From NCBI GenBank assembly GCA_026129545.1, contig JAHCHX010000001.1, forward strand, positions 2,107,501 to 2,171,500: a stretch of 64,000 nucleotides of DNA. The letters run 5' to 3'. The stretch is from Saprospiraceae bacterium. GTDB lineage: Bacteria; Bacteroidota; Bacteroidia; Chitinophagales; Saprospiraceae. Position 1 is the stretch's first letter. Every line of letters starts with the position of its first letter. A model generated the notes under the pieces. It did no database searches and had not been told where the DNA came from. It saw nothing but the letters and a program-made list of their open reading frames with translations. Below are positions 1 to 8,126 of this stretch, one piece after another. The translations under genes and the position numbers were made by a program.

Positions 1-473
1 GCGTCGGGGCAGACGCTTATTTGCAAAAGCCCTTTGACAAGGCGGAACTGCTCGTGCGCATGGAAAAACTGATAGAACTGCGGCAAAAACTGCAAATGCG
101 GCACAACGCACAAACGGTCTTGAGCGAACAAGGCGCTCAGCGCCCCGAGCCGACTATAGACGAGCGTTTCCTCCAAAAAATCAGACAGGCCATTGAAGAC
201 AAAATAAACGACCCCGAGCTCGGCATCGTCCATCTGTGTCGGGCTACCCACCTTTCGCACACACAAGTTTTCCGCAAGATGAAAGCCTTGACGGGCCAAA
301 ATCCAACGCTCTACATCCGCAGCCTGCGCCTGCAGCGGGCCATGCAGTTGCTGAAAACGACCGACCTGAACGTCTCGGAAATTGCCTACGAGGTCGGTTT
401 TTCCGACCCGAACTACTTCTCGCGGAGCTTCAGCGAGGAATTTGGGATGCCGCCGAGCGAGGCACGGGGCTGA
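1..473 (+). CDS. Response regulator / AraC-family DNA-binding protein, 5' truncated by the window edge
   Basis: The frame is already open at base 3 and reads VGADAYLQKPF, the C-terminal end of a two-component receiver domain (the KPF lysine region). An AraC-type double helix-turn-helix follows: GIVHLCRATHLSHTQVFRKM and the second-helix part EIAYEVGFSDPNYFSRSF. This arrangement is typical of the C-terminus of Bacteroidota hybrid two-component systems or stand-alone AraC response regulators; which one cannot be told without the upstream part. It would bind DNA in the cytoplasm and control transcription. The stop is at 471-473. Confidence 0.85.
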   Translation, partial: VGADAYLQKPFDKAELLVRMEKLIELRQKLQMRHNAQTVLSEQGAQRPEPTIDERFLQKIRQAIEDKINDPELGIVHLCRATHLSHTQVFRKMKALTGQNPTLYIRSLRLQRAMQLLKTTDLNVSEIAYEVGFSDPNYFSRSFSEEFGMPPSEARG

Positions 474-813
474 TTTCTATACACGCTCTTACTTGGCTTT
501 TCGCTTACTCGCGCAATGCGCGATGGATTGGTTTTCAATAAAATAAGACAAGCCCGCCTTCTGCCCGCGCAATCCGGGTGCTACCTTTTTCTACCCCTGC
601 GCAAGCACAGTCCAGCCTTTTGCAAGCCGGGTGAAGACCGCCCAAGTCGGGGCACGTCACTTTTGTCGTGCCAATGAGGCAGTGCGCAACCAACCACAAA
701 ATGGCCTACCAAAAATTGGTTTCGACAAAATAAAACAAACGGGGAGGCCGAAAACCGAACAGAGTAGGCGAAACTAAAACTTTAAAACAATAGCCAAAAT
801 CACATTTCACACT
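474..813. other. Gene-free stretch after the AraC-type gene
   Basis: About 340 bases with no convincing coding frame. No T-run hairpin is obvious after the preceding stop. The last 100 bases become AT-rich and presumably hold the promoter of the SnoaL-like gene at 814, but I could not find a convincing TAnnTTTG box there. Confidence 0.4.
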
Positions 814-1311
814 ATGAAAAACATACGTCTCACCTTGCTGCTTGTAGCAGCGCTCGCCACTACCCTCGCTTCCGCACAAACAAGGGCGGAACAAAACAAA
901 GCCAATTATCTCAAAGTCATGGAAGGCATGAACGCCCAAAATTTCGCTGCGCTCGAACAACACTGCACGGAGGATTTTCAGGATAATTTACCTCCGGGCT
1001 TTTCAGAAGCGACCGGATTGAAAGGCCTGGCTGCTTCCAAAGCATTGTTACAAAGTTTGTTTACCGCCTTCCCCGACCTGAAATTTGAATTGAAAAATGT
1101 GCTCGCAGATGACCAAACCCTTCTCGCCTATCTCGTGATGAGCGGCACCATGAAGGGCGAATTTATGGGCATGAAACCCACCGGCAAATCTTTCAAATTG
1201 GATACGGTGGATATCATTTGGTTCAATGCAGCGGGAAAGGCATACAAGCACCTCGGTGTGCAGGACAATCTCGATTTCTTTGAACAACTTGGCTTAGTGC
1301 CGGGCAACTAA
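814..1311 (+). CDS. Secreted SnoaL/NTF2-like (ester cyclase-type) protein
   Basis: 165 aa with a clear Sec signal peptide (about residues 1-21, cleavage after ASA, mature protein starting at Q22). The mature part has the size and pattern of a SnoaL-like NTF2-fold domain: an N-terminal helical part, then alternating strands around LKFELKNVLADDQTLLAYLVMSGT and a terminal strand with KHLGVQDNLDFFEQLG. Families of this fold include polyketide cyclases and many proteins of unknown substrate, so only the fold can be proposed. It probably acts in the periplasm. The lipoprotein gene at 1333 begins 21 bases after its stop, so the two may be cotranscribed. Confidence 0.75.
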   Translation: MKNIRLTLLLVAALATTLASAQTRAEQNKANYLKVMEGMNAQNFAALEQHCTEDFQDNLPPGFSEATGLKGLAASKALLQSLFTAFPDLKFELKNVLADDQTLLAYLVMSGTMKGEFMGMKPTGKSFKLDTVDIIWFNAAGKAYKHLGVQDNLDFFEQLGLVPGN

Positions 1312-1332
1312 AACAACACAACTTAACTCGAC

Positions 1333-1797
1333 ATGATAACTTTCTTTTTCAAAAAGCATGTATTGGCCATCTCCTTTTGGGGGGCAATCGTCTCTATCGC
1401 CTTGCTCGGTTGTCAGGCCGAACCCATTGAGGTCACTTCATCCCTTGAAAACCGATGGGCCGGCCAATGGCAAGTAACGTCTTTTCAACATGATGGCGCC
1501 GAGATAAAGGACAAAGTAGTGGTTTCGTCCAATCTCCATTTCCGCCCCGGCTCATCCGATTCCAACGGCAGATTTGAATGGAGCATCGTATATCACGATA
1601 ATGATGCCTCCGAAAACATAACCGGCAGCTACGAAATCAACAAATCTCTGCTTGAAATCACCTTCACAGGGGATAAGGGCAAGCTGCTAAAGATGCATTA
1701 CGCGCAGCACGACAATCAGCTCAAACTATCGGGGATGCACGACGATGTGCCGCTTTTGCTCATAGCGCAAAGAGCGGAACGGTCGGTGCAAAAGTGA
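1333..1797 (+). CDS. Putative lipoprotein, lipocalin-like
   Basis: 154 aa. A charged start (FFFKKH) and hydrophobic stretch end in a lipobox IALLGC with the lipidated Cys near residue 27. The remaining roughly 125 residues contain WAGQWQVTSFQHDG and repeated beta-strand patterns (SYEINKSLLEITF, DNQLKLSGM) like small lipocalin-like domains of Bacteroidota. I recognise no enzyme motif and cannot assign a function. It lies just after the SnoaL-like gene on the same strand. Confidence 0.65.
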   Translation: MITFFFKKHVLAISFWGAIVSIALLGCQAEPIEVTSSLENRWAGQWQVTSFQHDGAEIKDKVVVSSNLHFRPGSSDSNGRFEWSIVYHDNDASENITGSYEINKSLLEITFTGDKGKLLKMHYAQHDNQLKLSGMHDDVPLLLIAQRAERSVQK

Positions 1798-1827
1798 ATA
1801 TAACTTGAAATTTTAGAACGGGTGATT

Positions 1828-1857
1828 CCACCGGGCGCCGTAAAAAGTGCCCGGTGG
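1828..1857. terminator. GC-rich hairpin between lipoprotein and cytochrome c genes
   Basis: A perfect 9-bp stem (CCACCGGGC / GCCCGGTGG) closes a 12-base loop, 31 bases after the lipoprotein stop. No T-run follows, so it may be a weak terminator or an mRNA structure in front of the cytochrome gene. Confidence 0.35.
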
Positions 1858-1906
1858 GTCCTTGCACTCAAGCACCCTTTTCACGAACAAATCAAGTGGC
1901 TCACCT

Positions 1907-2884
1907 ATGAAACGATTTTTCAAAATACTCACCTTTAGCTTGCTCGGTATCGCTCTGTTGGCCGCTCTTGCCGCATCGTTTATTTATGTCAAAGGCATTC
2001 CCAACTACGAATACAAGCCTGGCCCCGATATCCTCAACCTGAAAGTAGCCCCCGACAGCAACCGGGTGGCCCGCGGCGCAAAAATCGCCACCTTGCTGTG
2101 CAATGAGTGCCACAGGGACAACAAAACCCAACGACTGACCGGCGAGGTCATGCTCGATATGCCCCCCGAATTCGGCAAGGTGCATTCGCTGAATATCACC
2201 AACGACTCCGTGCACGGTATAGGCGCATGGACGGACGGCGAGCTGTACTATTTCCTGCGGACCGGCATACGGAAGAACGGCTCCTGGGCGCCACCGTTCA
2301 TGCCCAAGTTCCCGCTCATGGCCGACGAGGACTTATACAGCATCATCGCTTGGCTGCGCTCCGATGAGCCGTCTTTGGCAGCCGACAGCCGCGAATACCC
2401 ACCAAACAAGTACAACCTATTCATCAAGTTTTTGGCAAATATCGCCTTCTTCCCGCCTCCGCTGCCCGAATCCTCCATCACCATCCCGGACAGCACCGAC
2501 CGCATTGCTTTTGGCCGCTATGTGGCGGATGCGCTTTGTGCCTGCTATGCCTGCCATTCTGCCGACTTTGCCAAAATGGACATTCTCCAACCAGATAAAA
2601 GTCTTGGATTTTACGGCGGCGGCAACCCGATGCTCAACCTCGAAGGGGAGGTAGTTCACTCCGCAAACCTGACGATGGACAAAGAAACCGGTATCGCCAA
2701 TTTTACCAGCGAGCAGTTTTTGGAAGCTGTCAAATACGGCAAAAACCCTCGCGGAGGGCCGCTGTACTACCCCATGCTCCCGCATACTGCCCTTACGGAT
2801 GGTGAAGTGAATGCTATTTGGGCCTACTTGCAAACCGTGCCGACCATCAAAAATCCTGTGGAGCGTTACAAGCCCAAAAGTTGA
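1907..2884 (+). CDS. Diheme cytochrome c
   Basis: 325 aa from the ATG at 1907. An upstream in-frame start at 1847 would precede the signal/anchor segment (FFKILTFSLLGIALLAALAASF), so 1907 is preferred. Two class I heme-binding motifs are visible: CNECH at residues 65-69 and CYACH at 213-217, with candidate axial methionines in the regions downstream of each. The two-domain layout is like membrane-anchored diheme cytochromes c that pass electrons in the periplasm. No oxidase or dehydrogenase subunit lies beside it, so its redox partner is unknown. Confidence 0.85.
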   Translation: MKRFFKILTFSLLGIALLAALAASFIYVKGIPNYEYKPGPDILNLKVAPDSNRVARGAKIATLLCNECHRDNKTQRLTGEVMLDMPPEFGKVHSLNITNDSVHGIGAWTDGELYYFLRTGIRKNGSWAPPFMPKFPLMADEDLYSIIAWLRSDEPSLAADSREYPPNKYNLFIKFLANIAFFPPPLPESSITIPDSTDRIAFGRYVADALCACYACHSADFAKMDILQPDKSLGFYGGGNPMLNLEGEVVHSANLTMDKETGIANFTSEQFLEAVKYGKNPRGGPLYYPMLPHTALTDGEVNAIWAYLQTVPTIKNPVERYKPKS

Positions 2885-3217
2885 TTTTTGCTACCATAGG
2901 TACTTGATTCTTCGTAAAAACCTAGAGTGTGTTTCCTGCCGCGCTTGGTGTTCTCACCAAGCGCACTCCCGCGAGATGCCAAGCCGAGGCCCTGCACTCC
3001 ACCGCTTCTGCTTGGTGAAAACACCAAGCAGGGCGAAATGGAATGCCCCGCTGCTGTTCAGGCAATCGGAGGCTACTTGTGGCCGGGTGGCTCAACACGC
3101 CATCTTGTCAAAGGGTTGTCTTGAGCGGAAGCACCTCCTTTCGTGACAAAAGTCATTGAAAAGGAATGTGACGCAAGGGAATTTTGCGCTCGGCCATTGA
3201 AGCCGAATCTCCTTGCT
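2885..3217. other. Gene-free stretch with two tight hairpins
   Basis: No convincing coding frame. It holds two perfect 10-bp hairpins with 4-base loops: 2941-2964 (GCGCTTGGTG, loop TTCT) and 3008-3031 (CTGCTTGGTG, loop AAAA). The shared CTTGGTG/CACCAAG stems suggest one small repeat family; a related hairpin occurs at 62206-62239. A GTG at 3143 is in frame with the hydrolase but gives an N-terminus without family support. Confidence 0.45.
2941..3031. repeat. Pair of CTTGGTG...CACCAAG hairpins
   Basis: Two perfect 10-bp stem, 4-base loop hairpins 44 bases apart. Both stems contain CTTGGTG / CACCAAG but the outer pairs differ, so the stems are kept while the bases change. They sit between the cytochrome c stop and the hydrolase start. 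Confidence 0.5.
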
Positions 3218-4099
3218 ATGCAAAATGCCGCTCCCCCCGCCAAGCCGCTTTTTATTACTGATGCCGCCCGCTCTCTCTATTTCAACGCCTACGATGCTGT
3301 TTTGAAAAAATACGGCATCGCGGCCAACGACCATTGGGTGGAAACCCACTTGGGCAAGGCGCACGTCATCGAGACTGGCAACCCGGCGGGCAAACCCCTC
3401 GTGCTCCTCCATGCGGCGGGGTGCAGTGCTGCCGAATGGTACGCCAATTTTGAGGCATTGGGGCGGGATTATCATTTGTACGCGGTGGACACGCCGGGCG
3501 ACGCGGGGAAAAGCGAGCTCCGCAAATTGCCCTTAAACATCGGCGACTACATCCTGATGCTACGGCAAATTCTCGACGCATTTCGATTGGAAAAACCTGC
3601 GTTGCTCGGCCACTCCATCGGCGGTTTTTTCGCGGCGGGATTTGCCATCGCGCATCCCGAACGGGTGGAAAAACTGATTTTGCTATCGCCCGTCGCCACC
3701 CACGTCCCGATTCGCTGGTATCTGCGATTGATGCTCAAATTCACCGGGCGACCCGGCACTGGCCCTCACGCCGTCAAAACCCTGAAAATGCAGGCGTTCA
3801 AAGGCTTCGAGCCGGAGCCGCTATTCGCCGACCTGATGGAACACGTCCGCAATTATTGCACGGTGGAGATGTTGTTTCCCTATGTCTATTCCGACGAGGA
3901 TTTGTTCAAAATAGAAATGCCAACCTACCTCATCGTTGGCACAGGGGAGCCGTTGTGCAACTATGAACGCTCCGTGAAATTGGCGCGGCAAAAAATCCCG
4001 CACATTCAAATCACCGTTTTGGAAAACACGGGGCACACGCCGAACATGGAACGACCCGAAGAGACGAACCGGCTTTTATTGGAAATCTTGAAACGATAA
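3218..4099 (+). CDS. Alpha/beta-fold hydrolase
   Basis: 293 aa from the ATG at 3218 (MQNAAPPAKPLF). Family features: VLLHAAGCSAAEWY as the oxyanion region, nucleophile elbow GHSIGG with Ser133, and the late catalytic His in LENTGHTPNMERPEE. This is the usual layout of soluble alpha/beta hydrolases acting on esters, lactones or related bonds; the substrate cannot be read from sequence. The ROK kinase gene starts 5 bases after its stop, so the two are almost certainly one transcript. A GTG at 3143 would add 25 residues with no family match. Confidence 0.85.
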   Translation: MQNAAPPAKPLFITDAARSLYFNAYDAVLKKYGIAANDHWVETHLGKAHVIETGNPAGKPLVLLHAAGCSAAEWYANFEALGRDYHLYAVDTPGDAGKSELRKLPLNIGDYILMLRQILDAFRLEKPALLGHSIGGFFAAGFAIAHPERVEKLILLSPVATHVPIRWYLRLMLKFTGRPGTGPHAVKTLKMQAFKGFEPEPLFADLMEHVRNYCTVEMLFPYVYSDEDLFKIEMPTYLIVGTGEPLCNYERSVKLARQKIPHIQITVLENTGHTPNMERPEETNRLLLEILKR

Positions 4100-4104
4100 A
4101 AATC

Positions 4105-5061
4105 ATGGCGCAAAAAAACCTCTCCATCGGCGTGGACATCGGCGGTACGCACATCACCTGCGCGGCGGTCGAAATGACGGCGGGCAAATTGCTCGAAAAA
4201 ACGCTTTCGCGGGTGGCATACGGCCACGAAGACGCGGCGGCGGTCATCCTGCACAGTTGGGCAACTGCGCTGAACGACACCATTTCAAAAGTGGATGCAA
4301 CGCAGTTGGCGGGCATCGGCTTTGCCATTCCCGGCCCTTTTGACTACCGAAACGGCATTTCAAAAATGAAGCACAAGTTTCCAAACTTGTACGACATCCA
4401 CATCCCAACGGCGCTGCGGAATCAACTTTCCGAAAGCTTCCAACTTTCGGAAAGTTTGCTTGAAAATCTACCCATGCGCTTCCTGAACGATGCCTCGGCT
4501 TTTGCGGTGGGCGAGGCTTGGCTTGGCGAAGGCAAGGGGTTTCAAAAAGTCGTGGTCATCACGCTCGGCACGGGTTTCGGCTCGGCATTCATTGACGGCG
4601 GTGCGCCGGTGGTAGTGCGGGCGGATGTGCCGAAGGAAGGCTGCCTGTGGCACTTGCCTTTCAAAAACAACATCGCCGACGACTATTTTGCCACGAAATG
4701 GTTCGTCCGTGAGTATGAAAAACAGACTGGGGGAAAAATCGAGGGCGTGAAGGATTTGATGGAAAAAAACGGGACGGACGAGGTGGCTCAAAAACTGTTC
4801 GCGCAATTCGGCCACAACCTCGCGGAGTGCCTCGCTCCGTGGCTCAGAAGTTTCGGCGCGGAAGTCCTCGTCATCGGCGGCAACATCGCCCGTGCGCTGC
4901 CCTTGTTCGAGGAAGTTTTTAAAAACGACTTGAAAAAAGCGGGTGTTTCGCTTAAAGTCGCGCCGTCCAAACTGTTGGAAAATGCAGCCCTGATTGGCAG
5001 CGCACGGCTGCTCGACGACGAGTTTTGGGAAAAGGTGTCGGCGCAGTTGCCGAACATTTGA
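4105..5061 (+). CDS. ROK-family protein (sugar kinase type)
   Basis: 318 aa. The N-terminus has the phosphate-1 motif of the ASKHA fold (GVDIGGTHITCAAVE), a mid-protein AIPGPFDYRNGI, the Asp of FLNDASAF that would be the catalytic base, and the phosphate-2 motif LGTGFGSAFIDGG. The CxCGxxGC zinc motif of many ROK proteins is absent; the corresponding region reads VPKEGCLWHLPF. With no N-terminal helix-turn-helix it is a kinase-type ROK protein, probably phosphorylating a hexose or N-acetylhexosamine; the exact sugar is not clear. It follows the hydrolase by 5 bases. Confidence 0.85.
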   Translation: MAQKNLSIGVDIGGTHITCAAVEMTAGKLLEKTLSRVAYGHEDAAAVILHSWATALNDTISKVDATQLAGIGFAIPGPFDYRNGISKMKHKFPNLYDIHIPTALRNQLSESFQLSESLLENLPMRFLNDASAFAVGEAWLGEGKGFQKVVVITLGTGFGSAFIDGGAPVVVRADVPKEGCLWHLPFKNNIADDYFATKWFVREYEKQTGGKIEGVKDLMEKNGTDEVAQKLFAQFGHNLAECLAPWLRSFGAEVLVIGGNIARALPLFEEVFKNDLKKAGVSLKVAPSKLLENAALIGSARLLDDEFWEKVSAQLPNI

Positions 5062-5182
5062 GATAAAAATTGCTGCAAACGAACACAGCCAACACCGAAA
5101 GGTACCGACACCACCGAACTTTCAAAATTATCTTCCTCGATTGGAAGTTTTGTCCTGAATCGCATAAAATGAACTGCATACA

Positions 5183-5368
5183 ATGAAAATCAACAAAGAA
5201 TGGCACGAACAAAACCCCATGCCGAAAAACGCGACGTTCGAGCAGCGAGTCGCTTGGCATCTGGAGCATTTGAAAAACTGCTCCTGCCGCCGCGAACTGC
5301 CCAAAAAATTGGTGGAAGAGATGAAAAAGCGAGGGATTCCGATTCCCACGTTTAGGCTAATATCCTAA
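5183..5368 (+). CDS. Small conserved protein with CSCR motif
   Basis: 61 aa: a basic, tryptophan-containing N-terminus (INKEWHEQNPMPKNATFEQR), then WHLEHLKNCSCRRELPKKLVEEM. The pattern is one I associate with small conserved hypothetical proteins of several phyla. The CxC with nearby His residues could bind a metal, but this is inference. It is on the same strand as the hydrolase and ROK genes, 121 bases downstream, and may be expressed with them. No signal peptide, so probably cytoplasmic. Confidence 0.6.
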   Translation: MKINKEWHEQNPMPKNATFEQRVAWHLEHLKNCSCRRELPKKLVEEMKKRGIPIPTFRLIS

Positions 5369-5434
5369 GCAACGGTTCCGTGAACATCACCTCTAACCTC
5401 ACATCGCACTTCGCCCATTCATTCGCCCTCTTGT

Positions 5435-6445
5435 TCACATCAGCATCCCCTCCACAGGCTGCAAGGGGGCAGGCACATTCGGTTCGTTCAACATCTCTTT
5501 CAGGTCAATCTCGATGGTGCGGCTGATACTCGAAATCGGGACATCATTGTAAGTGCCCTCGAATGGGTTTTCGCTGTAATCGCCAATCATCTCCATCAGG
5601 ATAAACACCCATGTCACGACACCGTTGAACGGGATGGTCATCCAGACGTAGTGAAGGCCAATTTTCTCGAACTCCGCCACCAGCGCAAACGGCAACAGCA
5701 ACGACATCAACTTGATGAGCAACATGGGTATGGTGGCATACTGGCGCGGGAACGGAAAATTTTTGATGCGCTCGCTCTTGCCCTGCTCATCGTACATCAT
5801 GCCGACAAGTTTTTGCAGCTCGATGTGTTGGAAGTCGTTGAGCAGACCCTTGCCGTGCAGCTCGCCGATGTCGAGCGTTTGGCGTTTCAGCACCTGCGTC
5901 GCCTTGTTGCTGTAGCCCTCCAGCGCCTTTCTTTCCTCTTCTGAAAGCAGTCCCTTCAACACGTCGTCCATCTTCTCGTGGCGCTCCGGTGTTTTCAGGT
6001 CGGGAAAGTATTGGTTGAATTGCTCGGCTTCCTTTGTGTGCTCCCATTGGCGCGGGGTGCGCAATTGGTAGCGCAGACAGGTGAGCCAAGCCAGATGCCT
6101 CAAAATCAAGCGTCGCCGGATGTCGTGCAATTCGGCATCCGTCTGGTCGGGGGCACTCACAAAGCCAAACACCGCCGCCGCGAACGACCGTGAGTTGTTG
6201 ACGATGGCTCCCCAGATTTTGCGGGCTTCCCAGAGGCGGTCGTAAGAGGCGTTGTTCTTGAAACCGAGATAAAAAGCCAGCGCCGTGCCGACCAGCAATA
6301 CTGGCTGCCACGGCACAAAAAAACACTTGGAGCCAAGGGTGAAATAACAAATCAACGCAAGGGTGCCAGTGACCAATCCAAAGAAAAATCCCTTGCGCGA
6401 CCAATTGATGGTGGTCCAATAACCGTAGTGCCGTTCTATGTACAT
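5435..6445 (-). CDS. Bestrophin-like (UPF0187/RFP-TM) ion channel
   Basis: 336 aa from the ATG at 6445 (MYIERHYGYW). A longer frame to 6544 is rejected because a -7 box (TATTTTTG, minus strand, 6474-6481) lies inside it and the family starts at this point. Features of the bestrophin family: an N-terminal helix pair (GFFFGLVTGTLALICYFTL; QPVLLVGTALAFYLGFKNNASYDRLWEARKIWGAIVN with the NNASYDRxWEAR signature), RHLAWLTCLRYQLR, and a C-terminal pair (IPMLLIKLMSLLLPFALVAEF; TIPFNGVVTWVFILMEMIGDYSENPFEGTYNDVPI). Bacterial homologues form pentameric channels in the inner membrane; ion selectivity cannot be inferred. Confidence 0.88.
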   Translation of the reverse strand: MYIERHYGYWTTINWSRKGFFFGLVTGTLALICYFTLGSKCFFVPWQPVLLVGTALAFYLGFKNNASYDRLWEARKIWGAIVNNSRSFAAAVFGFVSAPDQTDAELHDIRRRLILRHLAWLTCLRYQLRTPRQWEHTKEAEQFNQYFPDLKTPERHEKMDDVLKGLLSEEERKALEGYSNKATQVLKRQTLDIGELHGKGLLNDFQHIELQKLVGMMYDEQGKSERIKNFPFPRQYATIPMLLIKLMSLLLPFALVAEFEKIGLHYVWMTIPFNGVVTWVFILMEMIGDYSENPFEGTYNDVPISSISRTIEIDLKEMLNEPNVPAPLQPVEGMLM

Positions 6446-6473
6446 AATGCAGGCGAGAGAGGGTAGAATGGGG

Positions 6474-6481
6474 CAAAAATA
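6474..6481 (-). promoter_or_regulatory. -7 box of the bestrophin-like gene
   Basis: On the minus strand the bases read TATTTTTG, matching the Bacteroidota TAnnTTTG element. The expected start of transcription, about 7 bases on, leaves a short leader before the ATG at 6445 and decides the start against the longer frame. Confidence 0.5.
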
Positions 6482-6554
6482 GGGTTTCAAGGATTCTGAG
6501 CAGCATTTTTCGCAAGCCACTTTTCCACCGTTTGCGCCCTGCAAGACGAGCCGC

Positions 6555-7445
6555 TCACCCCACCTGAAAAGTACGCATACTGATACCCCCGAACGTCACT
6601 TCTTCGTAAGCCTGCCGGATTTCCTCTTTTTCGCCTGCGAGGCCGAGGCTATAGAGCATGGGGATGTAGTGGTCGGTGGTCGGCACGGAGAGCTTGCCCG
6701 CTTCACCCGCTTGCTCATAGGCCACGAGGCGTTGGAAGTCGCGTTCGACGATTTTTTCCGTCACCCATTGGTCGAATTCGATGGCCCAGTCGTAGGGGCG
6801 GGTGTCACCCTCGCGCAGACGGGCCATGCTCATGCGCAGGTTGTGCACGATATTGCCGCTGCCGATGATGAGCACGCCTTTTTCGCGCAAGGCGCTCAGC
6901 TCTTTCGCCAAATCAAGGTGATATTGGAGGGGCTGATAGTAGTCAATGCTCAACTGGAACACTGGCACATCGGCTTCGGGGAACAGGTGCATGAGAATTG
7001 TCCATGCCCCGTGGTCGAGACCCCAAGTGTCGGTCTCGTGGATGAGGGCGGAGAGTTTGGCGGTTTCTTTTGCCAGTTCGGGTGAGCCGGGCGCGGGATA
7101 TTGGGCATCGAACAGCGCCTGCGGGAAGCCGCCGAAGTCGTGAATCGTCTCCGGCTTAGGTGCAATGTTCACATGACTGCCGCGCGTGAGCCAATGCGCC
7201 GACACGACCAGAATGGCCGCTGGTTTTTTGCCTTCCTGTTTGAATTGTTCGCCGAGCTTTTTGAGACTGCGCGTGAAAGCGTTGTCCTCCAAAGCGTTCA
7301 TCGGGCTGCCGTGCCCGACGAATAGTACAGGCATCTTTTCGGTGTGGGGCAGGGTTTCGGTCATTTTGGGAAAATCCTGAAGTTTCATTTTGCAGGCAAA
7401 TAGCGGCAACAAGGCCAGTGATTGAAGAAATTCTTTTCTGTGCAT
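6555..7445 (-). CDS. ygiD: YgiD-type extradiol ring-cleavage dioxygenase (DODA family)
   Basis: 296 aa. The family signature GHGSPMNAL lies near residue 44, followed by AILVVSAHW, a third His region DHGAWTILMHLFPEADVPV, and LIIGSGNIVHNLR. These give the metal-ligand and catalytic histidines of class III extradiol dioxygenases, in the 4,5-DOPA dioxygenase/YgiD branch. The E. coli homologue opens L-DOPA in vitro; the natural substrate here is unknown. The N-terminus (MHRKEFLQSLALLPLFACKM) is longer than in E. coli and resembles a lipoprotein or Tat-less signal with ALLPLFAC, so export is possible. A -7 box (TAAATTTG) sits at 7474-7481 on the minus strand. Confidence 0.85.
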   Translation of the reverse strand: MHRKEFLQSLALLPLFACKMKLQDFPKMTETLPHTEKMPVLFVGHGSPMNALEDNAFTRSLKKLGEQFKQEGKKPAAILVVSAHWLTRGSHVNIAPKPETIHDFGGFPQALFDAQYPAPGSPELAKETAKLSALIHETDTWGLDHGAWTILMHLFPEADVPVFQLSIDYYQPLQYHLDLAKELSALREKGVLIIGSGNIVHNLRMSMARLREGDTRPYDWAIEFDQWVTEKIVERDFQRLVAYEQAGEAGKLSVPTTDHYIPMLYSLGLAGEKEEIRQAYEEVTFGGISMRTFQVG

Positions 7446-7473
7446 GGCGACGAAGGTTGAAATACCGATGTCG

Positions 7474-7481
7474 CAAATTTA
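7474..7481 (-). promoter_or_regulatory. -7 box of the ygiD-like gene
   Basis: TAAATTTG on the minus strand, about 29 bases upstream of the ATG at 7445; matches TAnnTTTG. Confidence 0.45.
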
Positions 7482-7639
7482 GGGATTAAAACACTCAATT
7501 TGCAAAAGAGTTTTTTTATGCGGCATTGGGCGTGTTTTTGGCTATGTCAAAGCATGAAGCCTTTCAGTTCCTTAAAACATTCGTTATGTGGCTGTTAGCG
7601 AGATAAGGAGATATGGTGAATGTTAAATTTTCACACCCC

Positions 7640-7685
7640 TACGACATTTGTCGTAAAACAATTTGCACTTACGACAAATGTCGTA
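7640..7685. promoter_or_regulatory. Two palindromic BlaI-type operators
   Basis: Two 16-bp sites, TACGACATTTGTCGTA (7640-7655) and its exact reverse complement TACGACAAATGTCGTA (7670-7685), each with perfect 7-bp arms around a 2-bp centre. Centres are 30 bp apart, close to three helical turns. Site 2 fills the space between a -33 TTTG (7662-7665) and the -7 box (7686-7693), so a bound repressor would block RNA polymerase. BlaI/MecI dimers bind dyads with TACA/TGTA cores; these are related but not identical. Confidence 0.8.
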
Positions 7686-7693
7686 TACCTTTG
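7662..7693 (+). promoter_or_regulatory. Promoter of the blaI-blaR1-like operon
   Basis: TTTG at 7662-7665 and TACCTTTG at 7686-7693 are separated by 20 bases, a very good match to the Bacteroidota -33/-7 promoter. Transcription should begin near 7697-7700. That places the ATG at 7698 at or before the transcript start and favours the ATG at 7728. Confidence 0.7.
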
Positions 7694-7727
7694 CCGCATG
7701 GTCGGCACACAAACCGACCACCTCACC

Positions 7728-8126
7728 ATGCAAAAAAAATCAGCAGACCAACCTTATCAGCCCAGCGAGGCCGAACTCGAAATCCTCAACTTCGTCTGGA
7801 AACTTGAACCGGTCGCCGTGCGCACACTCCACGAACGCATCACGGCGACCAGGGATGTCGGCTACACCACTGTGCTCAAACAGGTGCAGCGCCTCGTCGA
7901 AAAAGGGGTGCTCGAAAAAGAAGTGTCAGCAGATGGCACCCACCTCTATCGCGCCGTGGTGCGGGAGCAAGCGGTGAAACAGTTGCTCGTGGACAAAATG
8001 CTCCATGCCGCGTTTGGCGGCTCGGCGCTACAGATGATGATGCACGCGCTTGGCACCCAGAAGGCTTCGCCCGAAGAATTGCAGGAACTCAAAAGCTGGC
8101 TTGACCAACAAATTGCAAAGCCATGA
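7728..8126 (+). CDS. BlaI/MecI/CopY-family transcriptional repressor
   Basis: 132 aa from the ATG at 7728; ATG 7698 is possible only as a leaderless start. The winged-helix domain is typical: PSEAELEILNFVWKLEPVAV, then RTLHERI, DVGYTTVLKQVQRLVEKGVLEKE with the YTTV recognition-helix motif, and a C-terminal dimerisation part rich in Leu. Members repress their own operon until cleaved or inactivated through a partner M56 peptidase. Here the partner gene overlaps by 4 bases (ATGA) downstream, and two palindromic operators lie in the promoter, so autoregulation is strongly implied. No beta-lactamase gene is adjacent, so the regulon is unknown. Confidence 0.92.
   Translation: MQKKSADQPYQPSEAELEILNFVWKLEPVAVRTLHERITATRDVGYTTVLKQVQRLVEKGVLEKEVSADGTHLYRAVVREQAVKQLLVDKMLHAAFGGSALQMMMHALGTQKASPEELQELKSWLDQQIAKP

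Noticed and set aside
2941..3031. Possible CRISPR-like repeats
   Set aside because: Only two hairpins, different flanks, no spacers of even length and no cas genes.
7698..7727. Earlier ATG for the BlaI-type repressor
   Set aside because: It sits at the predicted transcript start and adds ten residues outside the family; kept only as a leaderless alternative.
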